A DNA stretch of 64,000 nucleotides from Parus major (lineage: Eukaryota > Chordata > Aves > Passeriformes > Paridae). Positions within the stretch are counted from its first letter, which is position 1, and every line of letters begins with the position of its first letter. The translations under genes were made by a program, and so were the position numbers. Below the pieces are notes generated by a model. That model was not told where the DNA came from. It saw only the letters and a list, made by a program, of their open reading frames with translations, and made no database searches. This document shows positions 12,291 through 25,100 of the stretch, piece by piece. The stretch spans positions 31,510,733 to 31,574,732 of the forward strand of contig NC_031771.1 in NCBI RefSeq assembly GCF_001522545.3, read 5' to 3'.

Positions 12291-15200
12291 ACCTTACTTC
12301 AAGCAGTTTTACAAGAAAAAATTAAGTGCCTATGACACATTCATTGATTAGATCCACATAGACACATAATCAATGTGCCTAATTCTCATGCATTTAAATA
12401 TATCTCTACTACTATTTCAGAACTTAGAAATATAATTTGAAAATGTCATGGATATCAAATACTTCTGTAAGACAATTCTGATTTAGAGATCCATTTTGTA
12501 ACACTTTTGCATAGAACAATATTTGAAATTATAGGAGAAACTGGAATCACCTGCTTTATGAAGCTCTACAATACTTTATTATTTTTTTGAAAAAAGTAAT
12601 AAAAACTTCTCGAGAGGAACTGTCCATTACCTTGTTTTTACACAGCACACTGAAGAACAAGCTTTTTCACTTTCCTGTCTTATTCCCATTTTAGTTCAGG
12701 CCTTTTAGAGCTGCTATAAAGCAAAATTGTAATAGTATCTTTTAATAAACCCATTCAGACTTTATAGGCAATTGTTTCTGCCACAGAGTGACCCTCCCTC
12801 AATTCAGGCACAGTTGCAGACTGCCAAGCAACAGCTTCCGTCTAAAACATTTCCTGATACATTTTCTGCAGATGAAGTTAATAGCCCTGAGTCCTTGCCT
12901 CAGGCCATCAGCCCACTTGATCAGTCATTAATCCCCTGAAATTGCCCAAAGCCTCAATTGTTATTGCTTAAACAGTCTAAATTAGGTTTTGAACAAACAG
13001 AGCAAATGAAGGTCAATGTCAGGAAACAGAATTCAGTAAAAATTAAAGAAAATTTTGGGAAGCATATAATAGGTCTGGATCAGTTCAAGGGTTACAAGGA
13101 CTTGATCACAAGATTCTCTGGTTACTGAGGAGAAGACCAAAAGAACAGGGAGTTTGACTTCAATGGTATTTAGGTCAGATATTAATGGTATAAGTTCTCA
13201 ATTCTTGCACAGGGTCAGGCCATAAAAGATGCCTGCCTGAAAACAAAATATAGTTGCACAATATTTTTAGTTACCTGGATGTAGATGATGCATTTCAAAT
13301 ACACTTTGTCACAGAATTCTCTCTAGACTTTCCAAAGAGAAAAAGAATTTTGAAGCTACCTTTATGATATATTTTGCTTGCCTCTCCCTTCCCATGACAC
13401 AGAGACAAAGGAAAGCATATTGCTCTTCAATGTTACAAACTATATATGTAAATCCTTGTAAAATTTGTTGTTTCCTTCCCCTATTCATTCTCCAGCCCCA
13501 TTAATTAGTCATTTCTATTGCCACTAAGCAGTTATAATCAACATTCCTAACCAAGAAACAAGAGCATTACTTGCCAGGTGTCTTTAGTTTAGTTCATTTT
13601 TCCAAATGGCATAGTCAGCTTACCATACCTGGCCCATAGAGGACTTCTGCAAAGGTGAATCCCCCACTTCTACAAAGCCAGTTGAGGTTGCACCACTAAC
13701 ACCATCTTCCCTCCCAGCTCCTGGGGAATTCATACATGAGTGGACATCGCAGCAGCATATGGGCTAGTGAGGCTTAATGAAGCAGAAACAGCTGAAACAC
13801 AGTACAAATATTTAACACAAAAGCAAAAGTAGAGCACAACATTCATAAACCTAAGCTGAACAAGACTTCCCTGGTTACAGATTGTATTATGTACCTGAGC
13901 AGATCTTACAGAGAGTAACAGAGTAGAACTGCAGAAACTCAGAAACATTGATAATAAACTGGGGTTGCAGAAGTAAATATACAACATGAGACATCTGCAG
14001 GAAATGTCAATGTCATCATTTTATAGATCATTAAGTAACCAGTGAAACATGCAAGTTAGATTATGCTTAATAACTGGGTAAGTAGAACTTAATGAGGCCT
14101 CAGCTTTGTCACTTCAGCCCATACAAGGAAACTAACAGGACAAAGAGAACAGATCTTAACCTAAATTCAGTATTTCCCACATGTTCTGGAAATGCTGTGT
14201 GAGTAAACTTCCTTGCTTTTGCATGGTTTCTGCTAGAGCTTCTCCATGTTGCTACTGTACCAATAAAATAGTGTATTACACAAGTAGATCCACTGGCTAC
14301 CACTACAAAGTAAGCAAAGATTAGGCTGAAAGGTTTGTCATTTTCTTTTAATCAATATATGATTTCAGTTAGTGATACCCACTTTCACAGCTTTCTAATG
14401 CAGTATAACAGCACAAGAACTGTGTGGGCTCTGGTCACATGTAATCTATACTGGAAAAACCAGCTCTTGTTATCTTTTGTGAGCCTCACAGACTGTGCCT
14501 GCCACAGAACTTGGCAGATAGCATACTTTTATCCTCATTTCCACGTGTGTCTCAGATAAATAATTGCAGCAAATGGAGATCTTTATGTACTTAACCCATT
14601 CTGCCAACATATCCCAACTTTTTTACTCCTTACTCAGCTATTTAGATCTTGGGACGGTCATACATTTCGTTCAAAATCTATCACTGTCTATTTAGTCTCT
14701 TATTAAGCTGGTATTATACACCAACTAATGGACAGACACAGAAAAACATGCTAAAACTACACATATCTATATTGCAAAATATTTTAATCTCCTTTGATTA
14801 GTGCCTTATTCTGGACAATATGCTTACGACCAAAATTTGTGGCAGTTAAAATTATCTTTTTTTTCTTAGCCTGTTGCAAATAAAGATTTGTCAAGATAAT
14901 CACTTTTACTCTGCTACTACTGTTTGCTAATTCAGACCAGATCAAGCTAAAAACATCTATATTCCCAGAGAAAATGAATGGCACACTGAGTAAATGTAAG
15001 TCAAACACAGATGACCAGCTCTGTACCAAGGAAATAGGGATTAGCTGTTAAGTGCCGTGTACAGCCCAACTGGCCCCTGTCTTCAGCAGCCTCTGGATCA
15101 ATGTTAGCAAGTTGTAGTCAGAGCTAGGTATTGTTTCAGAAAGCAGGCTCACACATCAGCAAGAGCTGCTAACCCAGCCCCTCCTGGCAGCATCAGGAAA

Positions 15201-18200
15201 ACATCTGCCTGGGTTCCTTATAGAAGCCTTATGGAAAGCTCCCATCCGGAAGGCTGCTCCCTCACTCAGCAGTCACCCAGGAGACAAAAGGGCTGTGGAT
15301 GGGAGACAAAAGCATCCTCCTGTGGTTATGCAAGTGCATATATAGTGTTTTTTTTATGAAGGGGACTGGAGAGGAACAGACCCACCTGAGAGCAAGACAA
15401 GGGAAACCACTCCTCAGTCTTTGGAGACCCTTTGAGCACTCCCAGTGCAGCTTCCTTACCAAGAATCCCACCTCACCAGCAATCTCTGGCCATCCACCAT
15501 GACCCACTGGCCAGCTTTTGCATCACTTCTGAGCTTCACAGATTCCCTCATGTTCTTCCAGCAAACCCTCAGAACCCCTATGAGTCTCTTCCTAGTCCTC
15601 CATGCCAGCCTCTCAAAACTTCCTCTGTTCCTCAGCCCCAAATTCTTAAGTGAGAACATAATGGTTACATTTTAAAAAAACAGCAGGAAAAAATATATGG
15701 AAAAAATACAAAAATAATTTGACAGGAAAAAACCTGCTATATTCTTGGCCTACTTTTGCACTTTTTTCCAAGCACTTACTATTGGCCATTCTCTGAGTCA
15801 GGAAATCGGTCAGACATGCTTTTACAGTCATGGTCCAAAACAAATGGTTGGTTACAAAAATTTTTAAAACCACTCATTTTTCTTAAGCAATTATTTTCTC
15901 TGTCATTTGGTTTGGTGATGCCAGAACTACTGATCCTGTAAGTTTGACTTTCCAAGTAGTTGTCATGGAAATTAAGGGGATCTTGCAAATTATTTATTCA
16001 GGGATTATAGATGGATATGTCACATATGTAAACCAAAACTGAAGGACTTCTATGAAACTGAGTATCTAAATTAATCCCTGAAGAAGCAGTATGTATAGTT
16101 TTGTAAGTGCTTACTCAAAAAAAAGGATTTGAGCTTTCTCTTTTGTTTACGTCCAGATAAAAAGAGTAGCTGTTACTAAACTTGAGATAGAGGATCTCAA
16201 GTCTCTTGATTATATTCTCTTACAAAACTTTCTACCAGTTTGAAAGTCTACATCATTTTACAGTTCTTCTACTCCACATGCAGAAAATTTCTCAGACTAT
16301 CTCCAAATTAAAACAGGGCAAGGGCAGCCATTGTATCTATTTGCCCATTGGGATTTATACCTCATTAATCAATATAGATTGCATACAGATTATTAATAGC
16401 TAAAGTAAACCCCTACATCCACTTGTTTTTGCATTTACTGACTTCTCTTTCTTCAAACTCCTGATTAGCTAGAGGCATCAGAGAATTATGTCACCCCTCC
16501 ACTGCTGTGTAGGAGAGAGACCAATCAGAATCCCACCTACTATATTTATAGCAGCTCCAGTTAACATTTTAGCTACTTAGGATTAGGTTCTCAGCTCAAT
16601 GGCATTTCATCATATTTCTAAGATATTTCTATCTTATAGAAGTTCTGCTCAATTCACTTATATAGGAAACAAAAGCTTTTGCTTTCAAAATTATTATTTG
16701 CTACATGCTTCTGTATTTTAAACTTCAAAACCTGTTGGCTACAGGCTCAAAACTGCAGTTATTTGCATCTTTAGGGTTTTCTGATTAAGGTTGTGTTTTG
16801 GTTTGTTGTTTTTTTACTAAGTAATTAATTTGTGGTAGCCAAGTTTTAAAAAGAAGAGTACTTCATCTACATTTTTTATAGATGCTCCTGCCAAGATTTG
16901 AAGCGAGATGCTAGAAGTGTAGGAACTTTGAAAATCAGTATACCTAATTAGGCATGAAAATGAGATCTGGGAACTATATGTCATGCACTTCAGTTCTGAA
17001 ATCCTGGAAACAAAATTCATGGGTATATCATCAAATTCATATTAGGGTTCTGCTGCATGATAATATTGTTAAGACCAAGATTTTCAGAAATATTTCTTTG
17101 AGAAGCATAAATGAGAACAGTGACCAAAAAAAACCCACAGGATTTTAAATTTTCAATTAGACCTATGTGAGCTGCTCTCACTTTAAAATTTTAGGATATT
17201 AATACCCAGAATTCTGCCTTAGCCTATCAGGTAAGGTTTCAAGTGATATATCTCTAAATGGAAAGAATACACATGCAGTGGATGTTGAAATTTATTGCTA
17301 TTTCTTCATCTACACACACCATTTGAAATGCTTATGAATACAGTAAAGTATTTTGGATCCTTCAATATTCTTCTTCATCCTACTCAGACACTGTAAAATT
17401 ATAAGAAAATACAGAGACTATAGGCACAGTAGGTTTGGGTCTGCTTGCACATTGGTTGATGACCTAATTCTTGAATTTTTGCCCCCAAATCTCATGGAAG
17501 AACTACCTTAGCCCCAAGGAAAATGTCATTTGCTTTGCTGGATTTTTCACTTCCTTACCTTCCAACGATACTTGCACAACGAAAGAAATATTCCAAATCT
17601 GGAAAAGGAAAAAAAACTGCACAAATCTATCTGCTTTCTCCCTAAGAATAATTTTCTTTATCTTCTCTTCCTTCCAATACTGGAAATAGTGAAAGTACAG
17701 CCTATAGCTGTAGCCAAGGACTCAATCATGGGAGCATAATTACAAGGCCCCAGTGTCATTTCCCCTTAAGACACATAATGAAACATTCATTTCAGTTGCC
17801 TACACTTTTTTCTTTTCCTATACTAAGAAGAAGTGGGATGTTAACAGAATAATGAAGTAGCTTTATCCTCCTTCCCAATACTTAGTGTTCACAATAAAAT
17901 AGTTGTGGGAGGACAGAGACAATATTTGTCACATGTTGCACTTCAACTTTTAAGGATTCAGCAGCTTCCATTTACCCTTTCACACAAGCACTGCCAGAAA
18001 ACCTCCAATGAACTACTCCATGTTAACTAGCAAAATGTGTGTAATTATCTAATAAACAGGCTGATGGATCATTTTGCATAATTTTCTTCTAAAGCATTGC
18101 CCAGATCATCACAAAGTACATATTATTATAAAACTGGTTTAACTTCATATACAGTACATATCACTCTAAGTATTTAGGCAGATTTTTACAGCATTATTAA

Positions 18201-21063
18201 CAGAGATTAACAGCAGGTCCAAACCCTGTATTTTTTGCAATCTATTAAACTGCACACAATACACCATGTGTTTCTACAAAGCTGCACAGCTATACTGGTT
18301 TGGAAGCTGCTGCTCTGCAAGTATCTGCTATTCAGGTGTTCATTTTTCCTGATTCAGTGGTAATATTATTCATCACAGATATGTAGATATGATTTCAGAA
18401 CTGTATTTCTAAGTCAGTTGCTGTGTATTAGGTCATGTAAGGAGCTCTCATAGTGAGTTGTCAGCAGCACAGACCTTGATGATAGCTACATCATCAGTAA
18501 ATAAGGAAGAGGAGAAAGACCTATTTGTGTGAAAGAAATTTAATTTTATTATTGTGCTGTGTTAAAGTTCCACGCTCTTTCTACACTCATGAAATAATGC
18601 TGGGGGGGGCTGGGTTTGAATTGCATTTCTGGGACAATTCATAGCAGCTGAAAAAATTTGGAGTGATAGGGGAGAGCTGCATGAAGCTCACAGAGCAGCA
18701 GGTGATCCCTCCTGCGCCAGAAAGCACAAGTCTTCTACACTTTGAACTGTTAATTTGGGTGCTGAGAATGGTGCCTGGCCTCAGAAAAAGGCCGAGCAAC
18801 TTGCTTCAACTGGAACTGGCTTCATCTCCTTAAAAATAGTTCCCTGGTTCAGTCTTGATCTGTCCCTTTAGAGTAGGAAGATCCTGGCTACAAGTAATCT
18901 GCACAAGGCACATAGTCCATTGCTAAATTTCCAATAATGGGGAAATGTTACCACAACACAGTGAAGCTAATTGGACAATGGTGTAAACATCATCCTTCCC
19001 TCTTTAACTATCCATGGTGGTACAGTTATCATAAAATAATGAGTGAGTCAAGTAAGGTGATTATGAAGTTTTACTATCTTCAGAGAGTTGTAACAGCAGC
19101 AGCCAGGCAGGCTGAAAAATGTGTACTAATTGAGATACTACAGAAGAGTTAATTAAAAAGATTTCATGATGAAGGGCAAAAATAACAGCTGGACAGAAGA
19201 CTTCTATTGTCCTGTGATTTCCCATTGCCTATCATTGCTGGGGGAACGAAAATGAAAATCCTTTACAGGACTGAAAACGAAGCTCATGTTTTACAGATTG
19301 ACCAAGAAACAGCAAGATTCACTAAGCTGATATTTCTTTGCACACACTTCCAGGTAAAGTGAGTAGAGGATCCACAGAAAGTACTTTGCAAACAGAAGCA
19401 GGGAGGGTGGGCAGAATTTCACAGGAAGTGCCAGCCTTGAGATACAAAAACATTTAGATTGTCCTCCTCCTGAAGAGGAAAATGCTGCAGCAAATAAAGA
19501 ACAATTAAAAATAAATAAAGCAAACAAGTAAGTTTGCAAAATGTATTCTGAAATGTGATTGTGTGCTTCATAACCATTTTCATCACAGAAATGTTTTCAT
19601 CTTCACATGAATCGGATGAAATAAAACCAGTCTTTCATGGTTAAACCTTGTCTAATAACATAATTTATTCTCAATGATCTAACTAATAGACAATGCAGTC
19701 CTTCTCAAACATTGGAGAAGTTTTATTGCTGTTACAGCACCCCACATCCAGATCAGGCCCAGGGGATACAAGGGTCTGTGCTGTAATCCTTCTTCTGTGT
19801 CAGTTCCTCACCATCTATAATCTTGGTGGTCAGCTGCCTAACAAAGTCACAGCCTACCTTTGACCCAACACAGCTGCCTCACTCTAACTCAGACTACTTT
19901 TCACTTTTGCACCAGCTAAAGATGCCCAGATGTACCAACCCAAAATGGAAAAAATGTTCTCCTAGTGAGAAAACAGAGGATAGCAAGAGAAGCTCACAGC
20001 AACACCAGCCAATGTTATGTTACTGTTCTGGACACTTTCTTTACTAACAATTGGATGCATTATCAAACACAACAATTCCTCCCATCGAGGCAAAATAAGA
20101 ACTATGCCAGGAAGACAAAAGTAATTTCAGTGACCACAGGAAAGCTGGTGCAAATTATACCTCTAGATCACCTTCAGTGGTGTTTGTTTAAATGTACTCT
20201 TATAATTAAAAAATTCCAGTACAATAAAGATACCCATCCAACTAAATTTCTTAAAAAACTTGTGAGTCCCTATTGAAATAGAAAAGATTTCTCAGATACT
20301 TTTTCTTTCATGAGCTGGCTTCAGAAGTACTATATAACAGGGTTGCCATCTCTACCTCCTGCCTTTAGCCTTCATTACAAGAAAACAAAAGTCACTGATG
20401 AGCCATTTAGAAATGTGAATGTGCTGAGAACAAATACCCACTCAGAAGCAAAAATCAAGAGCACAGATCTTAGCCTAAAAAAAAATAAATCAGCACAAAA
20501 GTCAGCAATTTTTACACCTGAGAGGAAAATTAATGGAACCTCTGATAGAAGGACTTAAGCAAACCTGAGTTTCAATCAGAGGCTTTTTTCACAGAATTCC
20601 TAATGTCTTCAGTTCTTTTCTTTCTAAGGAAAGAAGATTCCTAAGAAGCCTTGGACCTATTACAAGACATGGGAAGATCAAATCCATTATGGTTGGGAAA
20701 GACCAGCAGTAAACTGTTAATTAAGATCAACATAATTTTTCTAATGTTTTACTCATGGGATTATCAATGTTCACAAAGTCTTCAAATCCCTTTTTTGCCA
20801 AAATTAATAATTTACAGGATGCACCAGGCAGTATCTAAAAATATTCAGAAGTATCATTATACAAAAGGATGTCTGAAGTGCTGTTCAGCAATGCAAAACT
20901 TAATGCATTATGTCTGTCTAAAGTGCTGCCCTACATCTACAAGATAGGCCTTTGTCAGTTACCATGTAAGTATGAAGCAAATTTTAATTGTCCATGCCAT
21001 ATTTATTGTTCAGCATCTTCTTCCCAAATGCTTTTGAAAACCTAATACCTCTTCTGTTATCTT
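12291..21063. other. Intergenic, no gene seen
   Basis: Mostly AT-rich unique DNA. The interval 15,040-15,660 stands out as GC-richer, with competing short open frames on both strands and a TATATA motif near 15,340; it may be an old unclassified repeat. A G8 run lies near 18,602. No exon or RNA gene could be supported elsewhere. Confidence 0.4.
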
Positions 21064-22130
21064 GGAATCAGAGAATCATAGACTTGTAGAATCATTCACC
21101 TTTGAGAAGGCCTTTAAGGTCATCAAGTCAAACTGGAAACTCCACTAAACCACCTACATGTATTTATGGCCAAGCCATGAGCAGCCAGTTTCTCCAGGAG
21201 AATGCTGTGGAAAATGTGTCAATGGCTTTTACTAGTGTCTAGGTACACAACATCCACAGCCTTTCCCTCTTCCACTAAGTGAGTCACCCTGTCACAGAAG
21301 GTGATCCAGCAGGACCTGCCTCTCATAATCACATGCTGGCTGGGCCTGATCACTTGTTTGCCGTTTATGCACTGCATAGTGTCACTCAAGATGATCTGCT
21401 CCATAATCTTCTCCAGCACCAAGGACATGCCTGAAGTTCTCTAGTTCCTTGTGCTTTTGCTGCCTTATGGATCTCCATCCACTGAGACAGCAAACCCAAG
21501 GACCTCTCTAGCACACCATCCCCCAAACTTTGGCTTGCTGCCTACACATACCCCTCTGGTGAGCCTCATTCTATCCTTTTCCTTCCTCAAATATCTTTTA
21601 AAGCTCTTCCAATGAGCTCTGCTAACTCTTAAGCTAATGAGACAGTGGTACCCCACCTGTCACCTGCAGGCTTGGTGTGGCATAAACTGACCCATGATAG
21701 AAGGCCCCAAAATTCTGCTTGTGACAACTGGCTCAGAGCCAGGTATTGATCAGCTGGGTCTTTCTCTTTTCTCCATCCTTCACTGCGCCTGGAAGGAGAG
21801 AGGAGGACACTATTTGATTTCTTGATCCCTTAACCAGTTGTCCTAAGGCCCTAAAGTCTCTCTTGATTGCTCTCAGACTTGTTATTATGGATAATAGTCT
21901 GATGGCCATACCAGGGCAAAAGATCTCTCTTCACACCTTTATCCTGGACCCCAGGGAGCCAGCAGGCCTGCTTGTGTGCATATAGGGCCTTCTGTTCCCT
22001 TCAGAAGGGAGTCTCCTTTAACCATGACCGATCTGTTATGAAAGCAGTTTTGAAAAAGGGTATAGGGCGACTTTGACTCCTCCAAGCTTAACTTGAACTA
22101 TCATCCTTGTTAACCATCATTATTGTTCAG
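21064..22130 (-). mobile_element. CR1 LINE, internally deleted, with reverse-transcriptase remnant
   Basis: In minus orientation, the 3' end lies at 21,064 (AGAGAATCATAGACTTGTAG and a GACCTT/ATCA-type block). The frame at 21,428-21,219 on the minus strand translates to a reverse-transcriptase fragment with the motif order EKIMEQIIL, then IRPSQH, then GRSC, then VDVVYLDTSK, matching CR1 ORF2 proteins as I know them. Upstream in the element (about 21,470-22,130) the sequence resembles the esterase-like ORF1 region of avian CR1 and ends close to the RT block. Most of ORF2 is therefore missing and the element is dead. Confidence 0.65.
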
Positions 22131-25100
22131 TTCTGTTTGTAGATCCTCATACCTTTTATGTCAGCACACGTGGGAAAGTGGCTAAGGCATTCACCCCAAT
22201 GACTATTACTAAGTCCAAGTCCTCACAGAGCTCAAAATTTCATTCTTTGTTCTCATGTTAGAGGAACAGTGTAAACCCAGATGAGTATTAGTTTAGTTTT
22301 CCTTTAAAATCCATCAGTACTTGTATCAACTGAATGTTTCTGCTTTTGCTTGGTAGTACGTCAGCAGATTCATTTGGCCAGTAATACTCCTGTACTCACA
22401 CTTGCTAGATACACCCCAGCCTGAGCCACCGGCACAAAGCTGCAGAGGCTGAGTCTTCTCATAACTTCTGTCATCATCGACTGGAATTACTAATCCCACT
22501 GTATACTGAAAAGCAGGAGTATTTTTGTAGTATGTGAAGTCACTTCTTTGTGTCCTGCCTGGATTTTGTGTTTTGCCAAGAAAAGTTAACCCATGGCTCT
22601 CGAACTAGGGCCAGAGAAACCTAGAAACATTTGTAATCAAAATTTTGGTCAATTATGGTTCAAAGATAAACAGCTATCAGGAGTGTAAACACAAGGCTGT
22701 ATTCAAATTATAGTCTCTTCTGTGAAATCTTCAATCAGTCAATGATGAGGAAAATGTCAGATCATGGATATTGAATAAAAAACATAAACTATAATATTCA
22801 AGGCTGAAATGTTTCCATGAGTCATCTATACACTATTTGGAAGCAGTACACAACAGAAAAGAGGGGAAAAAGGCAGCATAGAGAAAAAGAGATTCACTGA
22901 CTACAGTTTTGATAACAAATTTTGCAGAATTTGGACTGAATGTTATTGAAGTTACTCTAATTACCTTTTTATCAGAGATTTTGCACAACATGTAGAAAAT
23001 GCAAAGACACTGTTACTGAGTAGGTTTCTTATTGACAGATAAACAAAGGATTTCATTTTGGGGGTTTTTTTAACCTTTAAAAGACACCGAGTGTAAAGGA
23101 ATAACTATAAAATACTGATTAAATATACCTGGAAAATAGGTTTTCCAGCAGTATGCAATAATGGCTACTCTTTGTAAAGAGATGGTTATCAGAGGACCTA
23201 AATGATACAGGAACATATACCTTGTTTTGACAAAAATGTAATGGCTTTGAAAGAACAAGAAGGAAGTATAATCCAAGCTGTGCAAGTTTCTACAAGATAA
23301 AAATTTTGTACAGCAGTGTACATCCTCAGGCTTAAATATAAGATTCTACATCCAAAGGACAATGAAAATTGTATTTGGGTATACATAAATTCTGCAGCCT
23401 AGAAGCCTTTGCCTTTGAAAGTGTTCAAAAATTAACATGATCCTTCAATACAGAGATCAAACCAATCATAAGTGAATCCTCCATTTGCCTCTGAACAATA
23501 AAATAAAGGGTACTCATACCTTCATTGCCACGGAGATATTCCATATCAAGTTTATACTGTTTTCAGCCTAATGTAATGTTTCCTTCTTCTCACAGTGACT
23601 TATACTCACAGAATAATGTATTACATACAAGATAAGGACATGTGTACTTGTTCTTACTTAATGGTCTTCATGAATAGCATCAAAGGAATTTTATAAAAGG
23701 CAATGTTATACATACTTGTGGAGGGAAGATGGAGACAGACAGGGCAGTTAACTTTCCTATGCAGCCTCAGCCACTGGTTGCATATCTAAAAACACAAACC
23801 AAGTACCCCAAGTCCCCTTGGGGGCTTTTTCATCTTTCTCACAACCCTGAAAGTTATGGCCAAACTATAGAAATTATAACTTCTAATTATCACAGAAAAG
23901 AGCCATGATCTCAATACTGGGGAGTAGTTTAAGATGATTCTTTCTTTTCATGGCCAACTTTGAAAAGTTTGCCTTATGTTACTGGCTATGTCTCTAAGCT
24001 TTTTTCCTTTACCATAGTGGACATAAATAATTATTTTTTTCAGATGAAAGTGCATATGCTAGTGTCAACTTTACTCCAGTTACTAGGGCAACAAGGAGAA
24101 TACACTCAAAAAATGCACAAGCCAGACAAAATCAGCTCCTGCTTATGCATGAGTTGTGATGATCAGCTTTGGCAAAGAATTTAAAAACAGATGACTGGCA
24201 CTAGGCCATTAAACAGACAGTGTTAATTTTACTCCTTCTCCTGTATGCACTACATTTCACTTACATCCTTTCAACTTCACTTCCTAGTAGAAAATTGTTC
24301 TAGCTTAAGTATGGAAGTTATTATCATTCCTTCCTTCAGATTCCGGCATCCAAATAAATGAAACTTCAACAATGTTTAGCATCAAGCAGCTTCCAGTCTC
24401 CAAGGCTAATAGAACTGCTAGGATTAAAAGTGGTAAGAACAGGCTCAACTATCTGGAATAATGTAGGCAAAATATCATGTCATTTTTATGTGAAGCAATT
24501 AGATAGTGAAAAAAACAATATCAAGCCTTACATTGAACTAATCAAGGCTAAGTTATAGCATCATATCAAACCTTTATTAAACTAATCTTTGGAAAACAAT
24601 TCTCAGAAGTTCATTCACTCTATCAATAACACTTTAGTCACAGCCGTTGCAGTTCTGCTGTAAACAACTTGCTAATTGTATTTCTCAGTCTTTATGGTGA
24701 GAGACATGCTAATGGATTTAAGCATGTCATTACAACAGAAGAGTCCCTCACAAGAAACAAAAGCTCACAAACAAGCTACTCTCTCCAGCTAAATCATAGT
24801 TGCCTCACATACACACCCACAGCCACTTTGCCTCTCCCTGAGAGCTTGCATTGGAGAGGAGCAAAATCCATTGTCAGTACAAACATGCAGCAGAAAAATG
24901 TTCCATCATCTGCAAGATCAAGTGCTTGCATAATGGAAACAGTGCTTTAATCTGACAGCATACTAGAAATTATACATTCATTTTGATTTCTACAGAGTCC
25001 CTGTAAATCAGTGGTCTATAACCACTAATTCATTGTATACGCTGATTTTGGCATAACTCCCAACACATGATAAGACTTAAGAACATTTAAATGAGGATTA

